DNA of 33,300 bases, taken from CBDATB01 sp965199745. Its GTDB lineage: Bacteria > Bacteroidota > Bacteroidia > Cytophagales > Flammeovirgaceae. The DNA lies in assembly GCA_965199745.1 (NCBI GenBank), contig CBDATB010000009.1, forward strand, positions 1 to 33,300, given 5' to 3'. The notes under the pieces were generated by a model. The model made no database searches. It was not told where the DNA came from and worked only from the letters and a program-made list of their open reading frames with translations. The position numbers and the translations under genes were made by a program. Positions 1 through 7,636 of the stretch are shown piece after piece. The first letter of the stretch is position 1. Each line of letters begins with the position of its first letter.

Positions 1-102
1 CCCATTACCCGAAAACCTGTTGTTGCGTCCAAGCAAGAAATTGCTGCAAACAATCGAGCGCGGAGTGCAAAACTTAGGGTAGGGGAGCTCATTAGTTTTT
101 AG
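1..102 (+). CDS. rsmH: 16S rRNA m4C1402 methyltransferase, C-terminal end (partial)
   Basis: An open frame enters from the left edge and stops with TAG at 100-102, giving 33 residues. The segment KPVV, then roughly ten residues later NNRARSAKLRVGE, matches the conserved C-terminus of RsmH (usual form RN-RARSAKLR). RsmH methylates N4 of C1402 in 16S rRNA. Only the tail is in the window, so the catalytic domain cannot be assessed. The gene converges on the minus-strand alkyltransferase-like gene. The ftsL/ftsI cell-division genes that often follow rsmH in Bacteroidota are not seen on this strand in the next 4 kb. The assignment rests on one short conserved motif. Confidence 0.8.
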   Translation, partial: PITRKPVVASKQEIAANNRARSAKLRVGELISF

Positions 103-135
103 CTAAATTATTAGAGTTGATTTATTCAGAAAATA

Positions 136-477
136 TCAAACCTCAAGTGCCAAAAAAGGATTCCAAAAAATCTTGTCAAAATTTTGTATTTGGTCGTTTT
201 TAATAACTACTCCTTCTTTTTCCAATAACTCTTGCATCAGCGTGGGCGTAGCAAAATGGTGTTTTCCTGTTAATAGTCCATTTCTGTTAACTACTCGATG
301 CGCAGGTAATCTCTGTTTGATGAAAGGCTGATTCAAAGCCCAACCAACCATTCTAGCACCATTTTTTATACCCAAATAAGCAGCTACAGCACCGTAACTA
401 CTTACACGTCCTTCAGGAATTTGGCAAACCACATCATATACGTCTTGAAAAGTATTGAATTTACCCAATGTATTCAT
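136..477 (-). CDS. MGMT-fold alkyltransferase-like protein lacking the acceptor cysteine
   Basis: This 113-aa protein is the DNA-binding domain alone of the O6-alkylguanine-DNA alkyltransferase family. It carries the helix-turn-helix PEGRVSSYGAVA (about residues 21-32) and ARMVGWAL (41-48). The active-site motif PCHRV reads PAHRVV at residues 58-63, with Ala59 in place of the methyl-accepting cysteine. By family knowledge, such Atl/YbaZ-like proteins bind alkylated bases and flag them to other repair systems instead of repairing them directly. The length fits a stand-alone Atl protein. It starts 5 bases after the end of the upstream minus-strand gene, so the two may be cotranscribed. A true Ogt with the cysteine is encoded at 15449-15943. 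The family call is firm; the role is inferred. Confidence 0.85.
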   Translation of the reverse strand: MNTLGKFNTFQDVYDVVCQIPEGRVSSYGAVAAYLGIKNGARMVGWALNQPFIKQRLPAHRVVNRNGLLTGKHHFATPTLMQELLEKEGVVIKNDQIQNFDKIFWNPFLALEV

Positions 478-482
478 AAGAA

Positions 483-3400
483 TTATCTTAATAGTTGTAC
501 TGTCCCTTTAAAAGCAGATCGTTCATAGATCAAAGTGTAGAAATAAACACCCTCACTCGATGCCTCACCTGCCCATTGAAAATTTCTTTTTTCACTGCGG
601 AATACTTCTTTACCCCACCGATTAACAATAACTATATACAAAAACTTATCAGAACAAATGTCCGATGGAATATTATCTAAGCAAAAGGTATTGTTAAAAG
701 TATCCCCGTTAGGAGTGAAAGCGTTGGGGTAATCTTGTGTCGTGTTTCTGGTAATATTATCTAATGTAATTTGTACCCCTACGGTATCTATACTTGGTTG
801 CCCACACGCTGGTATTTCTTTAATAAAAAATTGCACCTTATATCTATTTGCGTTAGAGGTCTTATCGAGCATTTCACATTGGGGCAACCAGTTAAATATT
901 GATCGAACTGTTCCGTATCCACTGACACGGGGAAAATTCATATTCAAATCGTTGAGATTAAAACCATCTCCTTGTGCAGTAATCTCTATGGTGTTATTGT
1001 CTTTATCTTTGCCAATTACATCGAAAAATAATCTTTGTTTTACTACCGACTCGGCAATAAAAATATCACTTTCAGGTTCGTAGATGAGTGTAGGAAAATG
1101 TAGTGTTGGCGGGTTATTATTCGGTTTTAGCATCACTAATAAGTTGACCGTAAAAGTATCAGACAGGGCATTATTGCAGTCTTTAGTATCTAAGGTATAA
1201 ATCTGGAAAGGATAATTTCTTTGGGTTTCTCCTGCCGCAAAGTTCAGTATATCGCAGTTAGGAGTCCATGTAAATTTAGCCTGAAAAGGAGTAAGATTAT
1301 TTTGACTACCCGTATCAAAGTACATGTTCAAATCAGCCATTTCATAGCCAATACCCGCAGCACTTACCCGAACTTTGTCTGCTTCAGTATCGTCAATAGT
1401 AAATGTTGTATTGTACTTTTGTCCTAAGTAAAGCGTATCGTAAAAAACCTTATTTTCCGCATTAAATACTAACGTGCTATTAGATACTATTGGCGCATTA
1501 TTTTCAGGTAAATCATAGAATAAAGTTAGTTTTACGCGTACTGTATCTGAAAATATGGGTTCGCATTTATCGCGTGTATCGAAAGCAATAAAATCGATTT
1601 CAAAATCTTTATCTTTCTCAAAATTGCCTAACAATATGCAACTAGGTTGCCACAAATACGAAATATTTAAAGGTACGGTACCGGTAAAAGTTTTGGAAGA
1701 AAATTCGATATCTGCCAAGTCGAAACCCACACCCATTGCCTTGAAATAAACTAAATCGTTATCTGCGTCTGTAATTAAGAAATCCATTGTGAAGGAAGTC
1801 TCTGCTTCTACTTTGGCCTCATAACTGTAGGTGGTAGGATTATAAGTTAGGTCAGGGCGAATAAGCGGCGAATTAGTGCCGTCTATGATGACAAGAACAT
1901 TAAATACCACTGTATCGCTTAGGGGTACATCGCATAATCTGCTATCGGTTGTGTAGATGTTAAAGGCATAATTTTGCGATAGTATTCCGTTTTCAATATC
2001 TAAGACATCACAGCCGGGCGACCACGTGAAAGTAGCTTCTGAAAGAACGGGAAGTGGTTGGGAAAAACCAGTGAAACGTGCGCGAACTGCATTTTCATCA
2101 AAACCAACACCTTCAAAAGATATGCTTACACTATCGTTATTTGGGTCTGCTGTTGAAAAAGTAGTCGAGTAGTTTTCTCCTATCGTAATAGTGTCATAAA
2201 ACATTTTGAGTGAGCTATTAAAATTAAGTATATCGTTAGTTGTTGTAGGAGCATTGTTTGGGTTGGGCTTATTAAAAACTGTCAATCGAACCTGCATAGT
2301 ATCGTAGGCGGACTTATCGCACTTTACAGAAAGGTCGCTAGTAATAAACATCAGATCTATATTGCGCTCCTCACTCGGGTGGCTGAGTAGTAAACAACTC
2401 GGTGTCCAGCGGTATAAAGTATCCATTGGTGCTGTTTTTACTAAGGTGTCGTTGGGGAAATTAATTGTTTCTAAGTCAAAAATTGCCGGATTAGGAAAAA
2501 CTAATACATCATCTGCGTCTGCGTCAGTAACTTGTACGTTTAGTTCAAAAACTTCATCTGTGGGAATTCTTGCTTCATAACGCTGCTCAAGGGAATTGTA
2601 GCTCAGGCTACTGCTAATAAGGGGGGGATTATTAGGCAAACTCACCGCGTTTATCAGGACAGTAGCAGTGTCGTAAAGTGGTTTGGCGCAGGTATTATCG
2701 CCCAATAATACATTGAGCTCATATACCTGGTTTGTTTTTTCAAGGCAATTATTCGTATTAAGGCATAAGCGAAAGTTGGCAACTTCACCCGGCTGTATCG
2801 TTACATTTACATCACCAGATACAATAAAATCCTTAAAATTTGGCATGCCATCCAGTAGTGTTTCAAGGAATAATTTAGAGTCGGCATCATTATCAAGTCC
2901 ACGGACTTCAAGACATTGATCGGCTACTCCTTCATAAAGCGTAATAATATTTCCTTCCACATACTCTACGCCTTGATGAAGCACTTGGATCTGTGGTTTT
3001 GCTGCTGGCGGGCAGTCGAGAACTATCATTTGAAAGTCTCTTCTGACTTCCCCTATTTTTACACCATTTCTAAATTCTTCGCACTTAACAGTAAAAACAA
3101 AGAGGCCTTCTTCGCTAGGCGTGACGGTTAAAAATCCTGTGTTACTGTCAATGGAAAGGCTAGGATCGCCGCGTACCATATTATTCACATCATGGCTAGG
3201 CGAGAAGGTTATCTCGGGGTAGGGAGCAGGAGTTGCAGGCGGAATAATGAAACCGGGGTCAGGACTGCTATGTCCATTCAGTGGGGTTGCCAAGCTGTAG
3301 ACTAGCGAGTCGCCATCAAGGTCTGTACCACTAAAATCAAAACTAAATGTCCTATTTAGGCAAGCATAATCACTTAACGGAGGAAACAAAACCGGTGAAG

Positions 3401-3911
3401 AATTGACGAGTGGCTTACCATTTTTAACTACTGGGGGAATTTCTAAATAAAATAACTGTCCAGCACTTTCGGGCGACACAATATTTTGTATTATATTATT
3501 GCGACAGCATCTGTCATAAACAATATAATATCCCAATGGGTCGTTGTAGGTAGCGGCAGGCATATTAATTGACAGTCCGTATGATAACTTTCGGGTACGC
3601 AATATGGGGTTTGTGCATTCGGGGTTTGTATAAGATACGAAAGTATTTGAAAGCAGCGGAAGCGTGTAAGAGTTGACTAGTCGGTCTGTCGATTGAGCAA
3701 ATATATGCACTTGAACGTCAGGGTCTAAAGCATCGGGGTTGCCGTTCACGTCATCAAAATACATGACCATATCCAAAGCGTATAAATTGCTAGAACCTCC
3801 CATTACGTTAGGAATATGCCTTAACATGAGCTCTCCACCTACTATATGTGTAGCATTTGTATGAAAATGTATGACGAGTAAGTAGACGATAAATGGTAGT
3901 ATTTTTTTCAT
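483..3911 (-). CDS. Large secreted repeat protein with T9SS type-B (gliding-motility-associated) C-terminal domain
   Basis: A 1142-aa protein with an N-terminal signal peptide (about residues 1-20, basic start and hydrophobic core). The mature start THIVGGEL is typical of this Bacteroidota family. The C-terminal ~80 residues (from about 1060) form a gliding-motility-associated/T9SS type-B sorting domain: AFTPNGD, then NRWGKEVF, then EGVYFY and a short basic end. By family knowledge this domain directs export by the type IX secretion system to the cell surface or medium. The middle (residues ~427-1052) holds five Ig/cadherin-like repeats, described separately. Asp- and Asn-rich stretches such as TDADNDL suggest calcium binding. 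Likely a surface adhesin or structural protein; the ligand is unknown. The downstream Atl-like gene follows after 5 bases. Confidence 0.85.
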   Translation of the reverse strand: MKKILPFIVYLLVIHFHTNATHIVGGELMLRHIPNVMGGSSNLYALDMVMYFDDVNGNPDALDPDVQVHIFAQSTDRLVNSYTLPLLSNTFVSYTNPECTNPILRTRKLSYGLSINMPAATYNDPLGYYIVYDRCCRNNIIQNIVSPESAGQLFYLEIPPVVKNGKPLVNSSPVLFPPLSDYACLNRTFSFDFSGTDLDGDSLVYSLATPLNGHSSPDPGFIIPPATPAPYPEITFSPSHDVNNMVRGDPSLSIDSNTGFLTVTPSEEGLFVFTVKCEEFRNGVKIGEVRRDFQMIVLDCPPAAKPQIQVLHQGVEYVEGNIITLYEGVADQCLEVRGLDNDADSKLFLETLLDGMPNFKDFIVSGDVNVTIQPGEVANFRLCLNTNNCLEKTNQVYELNVLLGDNTCAKPLYDTATVLINAVSLPNNPPLISSSLSYNSLEQRYEARIPTDEVFELNVQVTDADADDVLVFPNPAIFDLETINFPNDTLVKTAPMDTLYRWTPSCLLLSHPSEERNIDLMFITSDLSVKCDKSAYDTMQVRLTVFNKPNPNNAPTTTNDILNFNSSLKMFYDTITIGENYSTTFSTADPNNDSVSISFEGVGFDENAVRARFTGFSQPLPVLSEATFTWSPGCDVLDIENGILSQNYAFNIYTTDSRLCDVPLSDTVVFNVLVIIDGTNSPLIRPDLTYNPTTYSYEAKVEAETSFTMDFLITDADNDLVYFKAMGVGFDLADIEFSSKTFTGTVPLNISYLWQPSCILLGNFEKDKDFEIDFIAFDTRDKCEPIFSDTVRVKLTLFYDLPENNAPIVSNSTLVFNAENKVFYDTLYLGQKYNTTFTIDDTEADKVRVSAAGIGYEMADLNMYFDTGSQNNLTPFQAKFTWTPNCDILNFAAGETQRNYPFQIYTLDTKDCNNALSDTFTVNLLVMLKPNNNPPTLHFPTLIYEPESDIFIAESVVKQRLFFDVIGKDKDNNTIEITAQGDGFNLNDLNMNFPRVSGYGTVRSIFNWLPQCEMLDKTSNANRYKVQFFIKEIPACGQPSIDTVGVQITLDNITRNTTQDYPNAFTPNGDTFNNTFCLDNIPSDICSDKFLYIVIVNRWGKEVFRSEKRNFQWAGEASSEGVYFYTLIYERSAFKGTVQLLR
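756..2633 (-). repeat. Five ~125-residue protein repeats with paired cysteines
   Basis: Within the large T9SS protein, residues ~427-1052 contain five tandem units. Each starts near an NN(A/P)P-like motif and has a W-x-P-x-C motif (Cys506, 634, 758, 886, 1012) followed 24-26 residues later by a second cysteine (531, 660, 783, 912, 1036) that leads into a (S/Y/I)DT beta strand. Unit length alternates near 128, 124, 128 and 126. Units 1 and 3 share a YEA(R/K) strand, while units 2 and 4 share FYDT followed by YNTTF-like text, so the array alternates A-B-A-B-A. A disulfide per unit is inferred from the regular spacing. Confidence 0.7.
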
Positions 3912-4129
3912 TTCGTATAATAACTTTACAGGTTGAAGATTAGTCTATAGCAAGCAGACATATAGATAGCTCTTATGCTGTTTGATGATGTTACACACGA
4001 TGAGTTTTGCTAACTTAACAATTTTTTGACAAAACCAATAATTAAAGTTAAAAAACTCTCTATCTGAATCTGCTAGACGGCTTTTATTCTAGCAAACAAA
4101 AAAAATTAGTAAAAATTTGAGCATTAAAA
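3912..4129. other. Intergenic stretch with a short hairpin
   Basis: No gene seen. It separates the start of the minus-strand T9SS protein from a plus-strand broken gene. It holds a perfect 7-bp inverted repeat, TGCTAGA at 4071-4077 and TCTAGCA at 4088-4094, with a 10-nt loop. No U-tract follows directly on either strand, so I do not call it a terminator. No clear TAnnTTTG promoter was found for the minus-strand gene. Confidence 0.4.
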
Positions 4130-4657
4130 ATGATAGTAACTGAAAATTTTGTAACCTTAAACTTTTCCAAAACCGAGAGTTCATCTGTACATAAAGTGAT
4201 TAAAAGCATATTCTTAGAAAGAAGAAATGAGATTTTTTTATAAAAGAGTTTTGCAAATTCGGATTTAATTCAATCGGTTATGAAGAAATTACGGTTAAAT
4301 CTCCAATACATCCCGAGTTTGAAGAAGACCAACACGATTACTGCGATGATATTCCTGATAAGGATAAAAATAAAATCATTTTATCGGTAGTTAGAGACCC
4401 ATGATATAAGATTAGAATCAACACACAAGTTTAGATGGTAGGCTAAATGTCCTAATATTGAGTCAGCAAAAAATAGCTCGTTTCGAGGAGAAGTAAGTTT
4501 TGTGCGTAAACACGAAAAAGTAAACATTACAAAGGTCAATATAGATTATAGTAGCTTAATTAAGTCGACAACTAATATCTTATTACAAATAGAAGCGAAT
4601 AGGGTACTTTTAGAAATATTACCAAGTTTAGGGTTTAACTACAGAAGAGAAGAATAA
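4130..4657 (+). pseudogene. Frameshifted gene of unknown family (~175 codons)
   Basis: Three open stretches in alternating frames join into one plausible protein. The first runs from ATG 4130 (MIVTENFVTLNF...) to a stop at 4241. The second is open from 4231 to TGA 4402 (…FGFNSIGYEEITVKSP…). The third returns to the first frame and runs from about 4388 to TAA 4655, interrupted by an in-frame TAG at 4439. The first shift falls in a run of seven T (4233-4239); one extra T would join the frames as NEIFFIKEF. The summed span, 528 bases, is a whole number of codons. Amino-acid use looks like real protein, soluble and charged. I do not recognise the family. It ends 3 bases before the next gene. Decay is supported by the internal stop codon in addition to the indels. 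Confidence 0.55.
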
Positions 4658-4660
4658 AAC

Positions 4661-5110
4661 ATGCTGACAAAATATATATTAGTGGCTGTTTCTAGTACCA
4701 TAAAATTTGTGGGAGGACCTTTGTTGGGTATATCTTCAGGGTTAAATATATTTGAAACTGCTATTTTTAGTATGCTGGGTATGATGTTTACAGTTACCTC
4801 GCTGAGCTACTTTGGCGGTTTGCTACGAGTGAAAGTATTGGATAAGTATTTAAAAAAAAAGAGGAAATTTACAGCTAAAAACAGACGATTAGTTATTATA
4901 TGGAAAAAATACGGATTGTATGGTATTGCATTTTTCACCCCACTCATACTCACCCCTCCCGTAGGCACGCTCATAGCACTTTCTTTTGGCGAAAGACCGC
5001 TAAAAATTATATTGTTTATGTGGGTGAGTGCTGCACTTTGGAGCTTTATTCTTAGCTTGATTATTCATTCATTAGGTCAGCAGTTTGTTTTAAATATTAT
5101 TCGTACATAG
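4661..5110 (+). CDS. Small multi-pass membrane protein, small multidrug export-like
   Basis: A 149-aa protein with about four hydrophobic segments (roughly residues 5-25, 28-55, 84-108, 113-140) and a basic cytoplasmic loop rich in Lys/Arg around 56-80. The segment YGLYGIAFFTPLILTPPVG resembles the conserved region of the small multidrug export family (PF06695), where a Gly-Pro-rich helix precedes the C-terminal membrane segments. The substrate is unknown, and the family name does not prove drug export. It starts with ATG 3 bases after the broken gene and ends 15 bases before hemC, so it may be in one transcript with hemC. The family assignment is moderate and the membrane nature is clear. 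Confidence 0.55.
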   Translation: MLTKYILVAVSSTIKFVGGPLLGISSGLNIFETAIFSMLGMMFTVTSLSYFGGLLRVKVLDKYLKKKRKFTAKNRRLVIIWKKYGLYGIAFFTPLILTPPVGTLIALSFGERPLKIILFMWVSAALWSFILSLIIHSLGQQFVLNIIRT

Positions 5111-5125
5111 CGCAAAGGTCAGTTA

Positions 5126-6067
5126 ATGAGTTTTAGTAATAAAAATAATATCATCAGGATAGGTACAAGAGCAAGCCAATTGGCTTTGTGGCAAGCTAAC
5201 TACATTGCACGTCTATTAACAACGCAAGGGGCTAAAACAGAAATTATTACTATTAGCACTATGGGCGACAAAATCCTTGACAGAGCCTTATCCAAGATTG
5301 GCAGTAAAGGAGTTTTTACTCAAGAGATAGAAACTCAACTAAGCAAGCGAATCATTGATATTGCCGTACACAGTGCTAAAGATTTACAAGCCACTTTGCC
5401 CGAAGGCTTTCAAATTATTGCTTTTACTCAAAGGGAAAAAGTTAATGACGTGTTGGTCAGTTTCCGAAAAGATATTTTTTGCTATAAACAACCTTTTACT
5501 ATCGGTACTTCCTCTACTAGGAGAGTGGCTATGTTAAAGCGGTTCTTCCCAGACCATACCCGCCTTGTTGATATGAGAGGAAACTTGCAGACAAGAATGC
5601 AGAAAATGAGACGAGGAGATTGTGATGCACTTGTGCTGGCTTATGCTGGCGTACAGCGCATGAAAGTGCAAAAGCACATTATCAGCTATCTATCGCTTAG
5701 GGATTTCATACCTGCGGCCGGTCAAGGCAGTGTAGCAGTAGAAATTTATAAAGATATGCCACCCGAAGATATGGAATTTATCCGCAAGGCAATCAATCAT
5801 AATAAAACCATGTATTGCTTATTAGCCGAAAGAGCTTATCTAAAAGAATTGGGCGGCGGATGCAGTACTCCGGTTTTTGCCCTGGCCAATATCAAAGAAA
5901 ATCAACTGTTATTAACAGCGGGAATTATTAGCTTAGACGGTAAAAAATACGTCAAAGAACAAGCAAAAGGCAATAAAGAGCAAGCAGAGGAAATTGGTCG
6001 GCAATTAGCTGTAGTAGTTTTACAAAAGGGTGGGAAAGAAATTCTTGAAGAAATATTTAACCGATAG
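5126..6067 (+). CDS. hemC: Hydroxymethylbilane synthase (porphobilinogen deaminase)
   Basis: A 313-aa enzyme, normal length for HemC. It joins four porphobilinogen molecules into hydroxymethylbilane in heme biosynthesis in the cytoplasm. Visible motifs are IRIGTRASQLALWQA near the N-terminus, GSKGVFTQEIE (59-69), VHSAKDLQ with the catalytic Asp86, GTSSTRR (127-133), DMRGNLQTR (149-157) and AAGQGSVAVE (197-206). GGGCSTPV carries Cys246, the attachment point of the dipyrromethane cofactor. All key residues are present. The ATG at 5126 is 15 bases after the preceding membrane-protein gene. Other heme genes are not in the window. Confidence 0.97.
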   Translation: MSFSNKNNIIRIGTRASQLALWQANYIARLLTTQGAKTEIITISTMGDKILDRALSKIGSKGVFTQEIETQLSKRIIDIAVHSAKDLQATLPEGFQIIAFTQREKVNDVLVSFRKDIFCYKQPFTIGTSSTRRVAMLKRFFPDHTRLVDMRGNLQTRMQKMRRGDCDALVLAYAGVQRMKVQKHIISYLSLRDFIPAAGQGSVAVEIYKDMPPEDMEFIRKAINHNKTMYCLLAERAYLKELGGGCSTPVFALANIKENQLLLTAGIISLDGKKYVKEQAKGNKEQAEEIGRQLAVVVLQKGGKEILEEIFNR

Positions 6068-6215
6068 GATTTTGATCTTTGAAATACTTAAATTTTTGTT
6101 AATTCAGATGTTTCGCAGAATTCTTTCAGAAAAATGTAATAAATTTCTTTTGCTACTAAAAACAAGTAAGACAGTATAAATAGGACGAAGAACATGTTAT
6201 CTTTTTTCGGCTGAG
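6068..6215. other. Short spacer between convergent genes
   Basis: No gene seen. It lies between the end of hemC and the tail of a possible small minus-strand ORF. With that ORF, the non-annotated stretch between hemC and tgt is about 330 bases. Confidence 0.4.
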
Positions 6216-6392
6216 CTAGTACAAAAACGCAAAAGTACTATGAGTAAAAGGCAATTCATGTGCCAGATGGATTAGTCGCGCAATTAAAAACTGCTGCTCA
6301 TTCGAGGATATCCTTGCCAGCAGTTGGTTTGCTTTAATTGATAATGCGCATTTTGTCATTTCTCTGCGCAAATTTCCATCTTTGAATGACAT
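6216..6392 (-). CDS. Possible small protein of 58 aa downstream of tgt
   Basis: An ATG-started frame on the minus strand begins 6 bases after the tgt stop codon and runs 58 codons to TAG at 6216-6218. The product begins MSFKDGNLRREM and contains LSIKANQLLARISSNEQQFL, mixed amphipathic text with no signal peptide. Close spacing to tgt on the same strand would allow cotranscription and translational coupling. An inverted repeat, AACTGCTG (6289-6296) with CAGCAGTT (6318-6325), lies inside it. I recognise no family. An antiparallel frame of about 54 codons is also open here, so this may be chance or a gene remnant. Confidence 0.3.
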   Translation of the reverse strand: MSFKDGNLRREMTKCALSIKANQLLARISSNEQQFLIARLIHLAHELPFTHSTFAFLY

Positions 6393-6398
6393 GGAACA

Positions 6399-7529
6399 CT
6401 AAAGACGCCGCATAAATTGCCTAATGGCTTTGGTTTTCCACTGTCGGAAATCCCCTGCGATGATATGATTTCTGGCTGCCCCGACCAACCACAAATAAAA
6501 AGTAAGATTATGCACACTAGCTATTTGTCCTGCAAGGTATTCTTTGCTTACTACTAGGTGACGTAGGTAAGCCTTGCTGTAAAAAGTACTCACGTAGCCC
6601 CCTAATTTTTGGTCCAGCGGACTAAAGTCATTTTTCCATTTGGCATTTTTGATATTAATAATGCCTTGGGTAGTGAACAACATGCCGTTGCGTGCATTGC
6701 GGGTAGGCATCACGCAATCGAACATATCTATGCCTAAAGCAATACATTGGAGTATATTTTCTGGAGTGCCAACGCCCATTAAATAACGTGGCTTTTCTTT
6801 GGGCAAAATATGGCAGACTACTTCGGTGAGTGCATACATATCTTCTTTAGGTTCGCCTACCGAAAGCCCCCCGATAGCATTTCCCACACTATTTTTAGCG
6901 GCAATAGTCTCAGCAGAGATGACTCTCAAATCTTTGTAAATACTTCCTTGTACGATGGGGAAAAGTGCTTGCTGGTGTGCATACAAAGGTTTTGTATTGT
7001 CAAAATGCCTAAAGCAACGTTCGAGCCAGCGATGTGTCAGTTCCATAGAACGCCTAGCATAAATATATGGACAGGGATAGGGTGGGCATTCATCAAAAGC
7101 CATGATGATATCTGCCCCTATGCTTCTTTGAATATCAATAACTTTTTCGGGGCTAAACTGTATTTTACTACCATCTATATGAGAACGAAAAGTAACACCT
7201 TGTTCAGTAATTTTTCTATTTTCTGCTAATGAATACACCTGAAAACCACCACTATCTGTCAGTATTGGCTTGTTCCAGCCATTAAAACCATGTAAACCTT
7301 GAGCTTTTTCCAGGGTTTGCGTGCCTGGTCTCAGATATAAATGGTAAGTATTACCCAATATAATTTGTGCTTTTATATCATATGTTAATTCTCGCTGGTG
7401 TACAGCTTTTACACTTGCAGCAGTACCCACTGGCATGAATATTGGCATCTGAATAGTACCGTGGTCAGTGTGTAAAACACTTGCTCTGGCATGGGTTGCA
7501 GTATCTTGGCATTGAATGTGAAATTTCAA
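6399..7529 (-). CDS. tgt: tRNA-guanine transglycosylase (queuine tRNA-ribosyltransferase)
   Basis: A 376-aa enzyme that exchanges guanine-34 of GUN-anticodon tRNAs for preQ1 in queuosine synthesis. It carries DSGGFQVYSL with Asp92, AFDECPPYPC (144-153), VQGSIYKDLR, GGLSVGEP and MFDCVMPTRNARNG with the nucleophile Asp271. The zinc site is unusual. The positions matching the three cysteines of the canonical C-x-C-x2-C motif are Leu309, Gly311 and Ser314, in SPLDQKLGGYVSTFYSKAYL, while the fourth ligand, a histidine, is kept as His340 in SVHNL. I recall zinc-site-less Tgt proteins in other Bacteroidota, so this is probably a lineage trait and not decay. Length and all catalytic residues are normal. 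It is divergent from the CsgG-like gene. Confidence 0.95.
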   Translation of the reverse strand: MKFHIQCQDTATHARASVLHTDHGTIQMPIFMPVGTAASVKAVHQRELTYDIKAQIILGNTYHLYLRPGTQTLEKAQGLHGFNGWNKPILTDSGGFQVYSLAENRKITEQGVTFRSHIDGSKIQFSPEKVIDIQRSIGADIIMAFDECPPYPCPYIYARRSMELTHRWLERCFRHFDNTKPLYAHQQALFPIVQGSIYKDLRVISAETIAAKNSVGNAIGGLSVGEPKEDMYALTEVVCHILPKEKPRYLMGVGTPENILQCIALGIDMFDCVMPTRNARNGMLFTTQGIINIKNAKWKNDFSPLDQKLGGYVSTFYSKAYLRHLVVSKEYLAGQIASVHNLTFYLWLVGAARNHIIAGDFRQWKTKAIRQFMRRL

Positions 7530-7578
7530 AATATGAGCTTTTAATAATCAAAAAACGCGATAAATAAACTGCAAAAAC

Positions 7579-7608
7579 ATTGCCTGCGGAATAATTAATT
7601 TATATTTG
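7579..7608 (+). promoter_or_regulatory. Bacteroidota-type promoter for the CsgG-like gene
   Basis: ATTG ending at 7582 and TATATTTG at 7601-7608, separated by 18 bases, fit the phylum's -33 (TTG/TTTG) and -7 (TAnnTTTG) elements. The -7 element lies 28 bases before the ATG at 7637. Inferred from sequence pattern only. Confidence 0.6.
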
Positions 7609-7636
7609 CCGATGTTTTTACCTAAAATATATAAAA

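Noticed and set aside
742..1083. Long plus-strand open frames inside the T9SS protein gene and similar antisense frames inside other genes
   Set aside because: They are shadows of strongly supported genes on the other strand, with no family signature of their own.
4071..4094. 7-bp hairpin as a terminator
   Set aside because: No U-tract follows on either strand.
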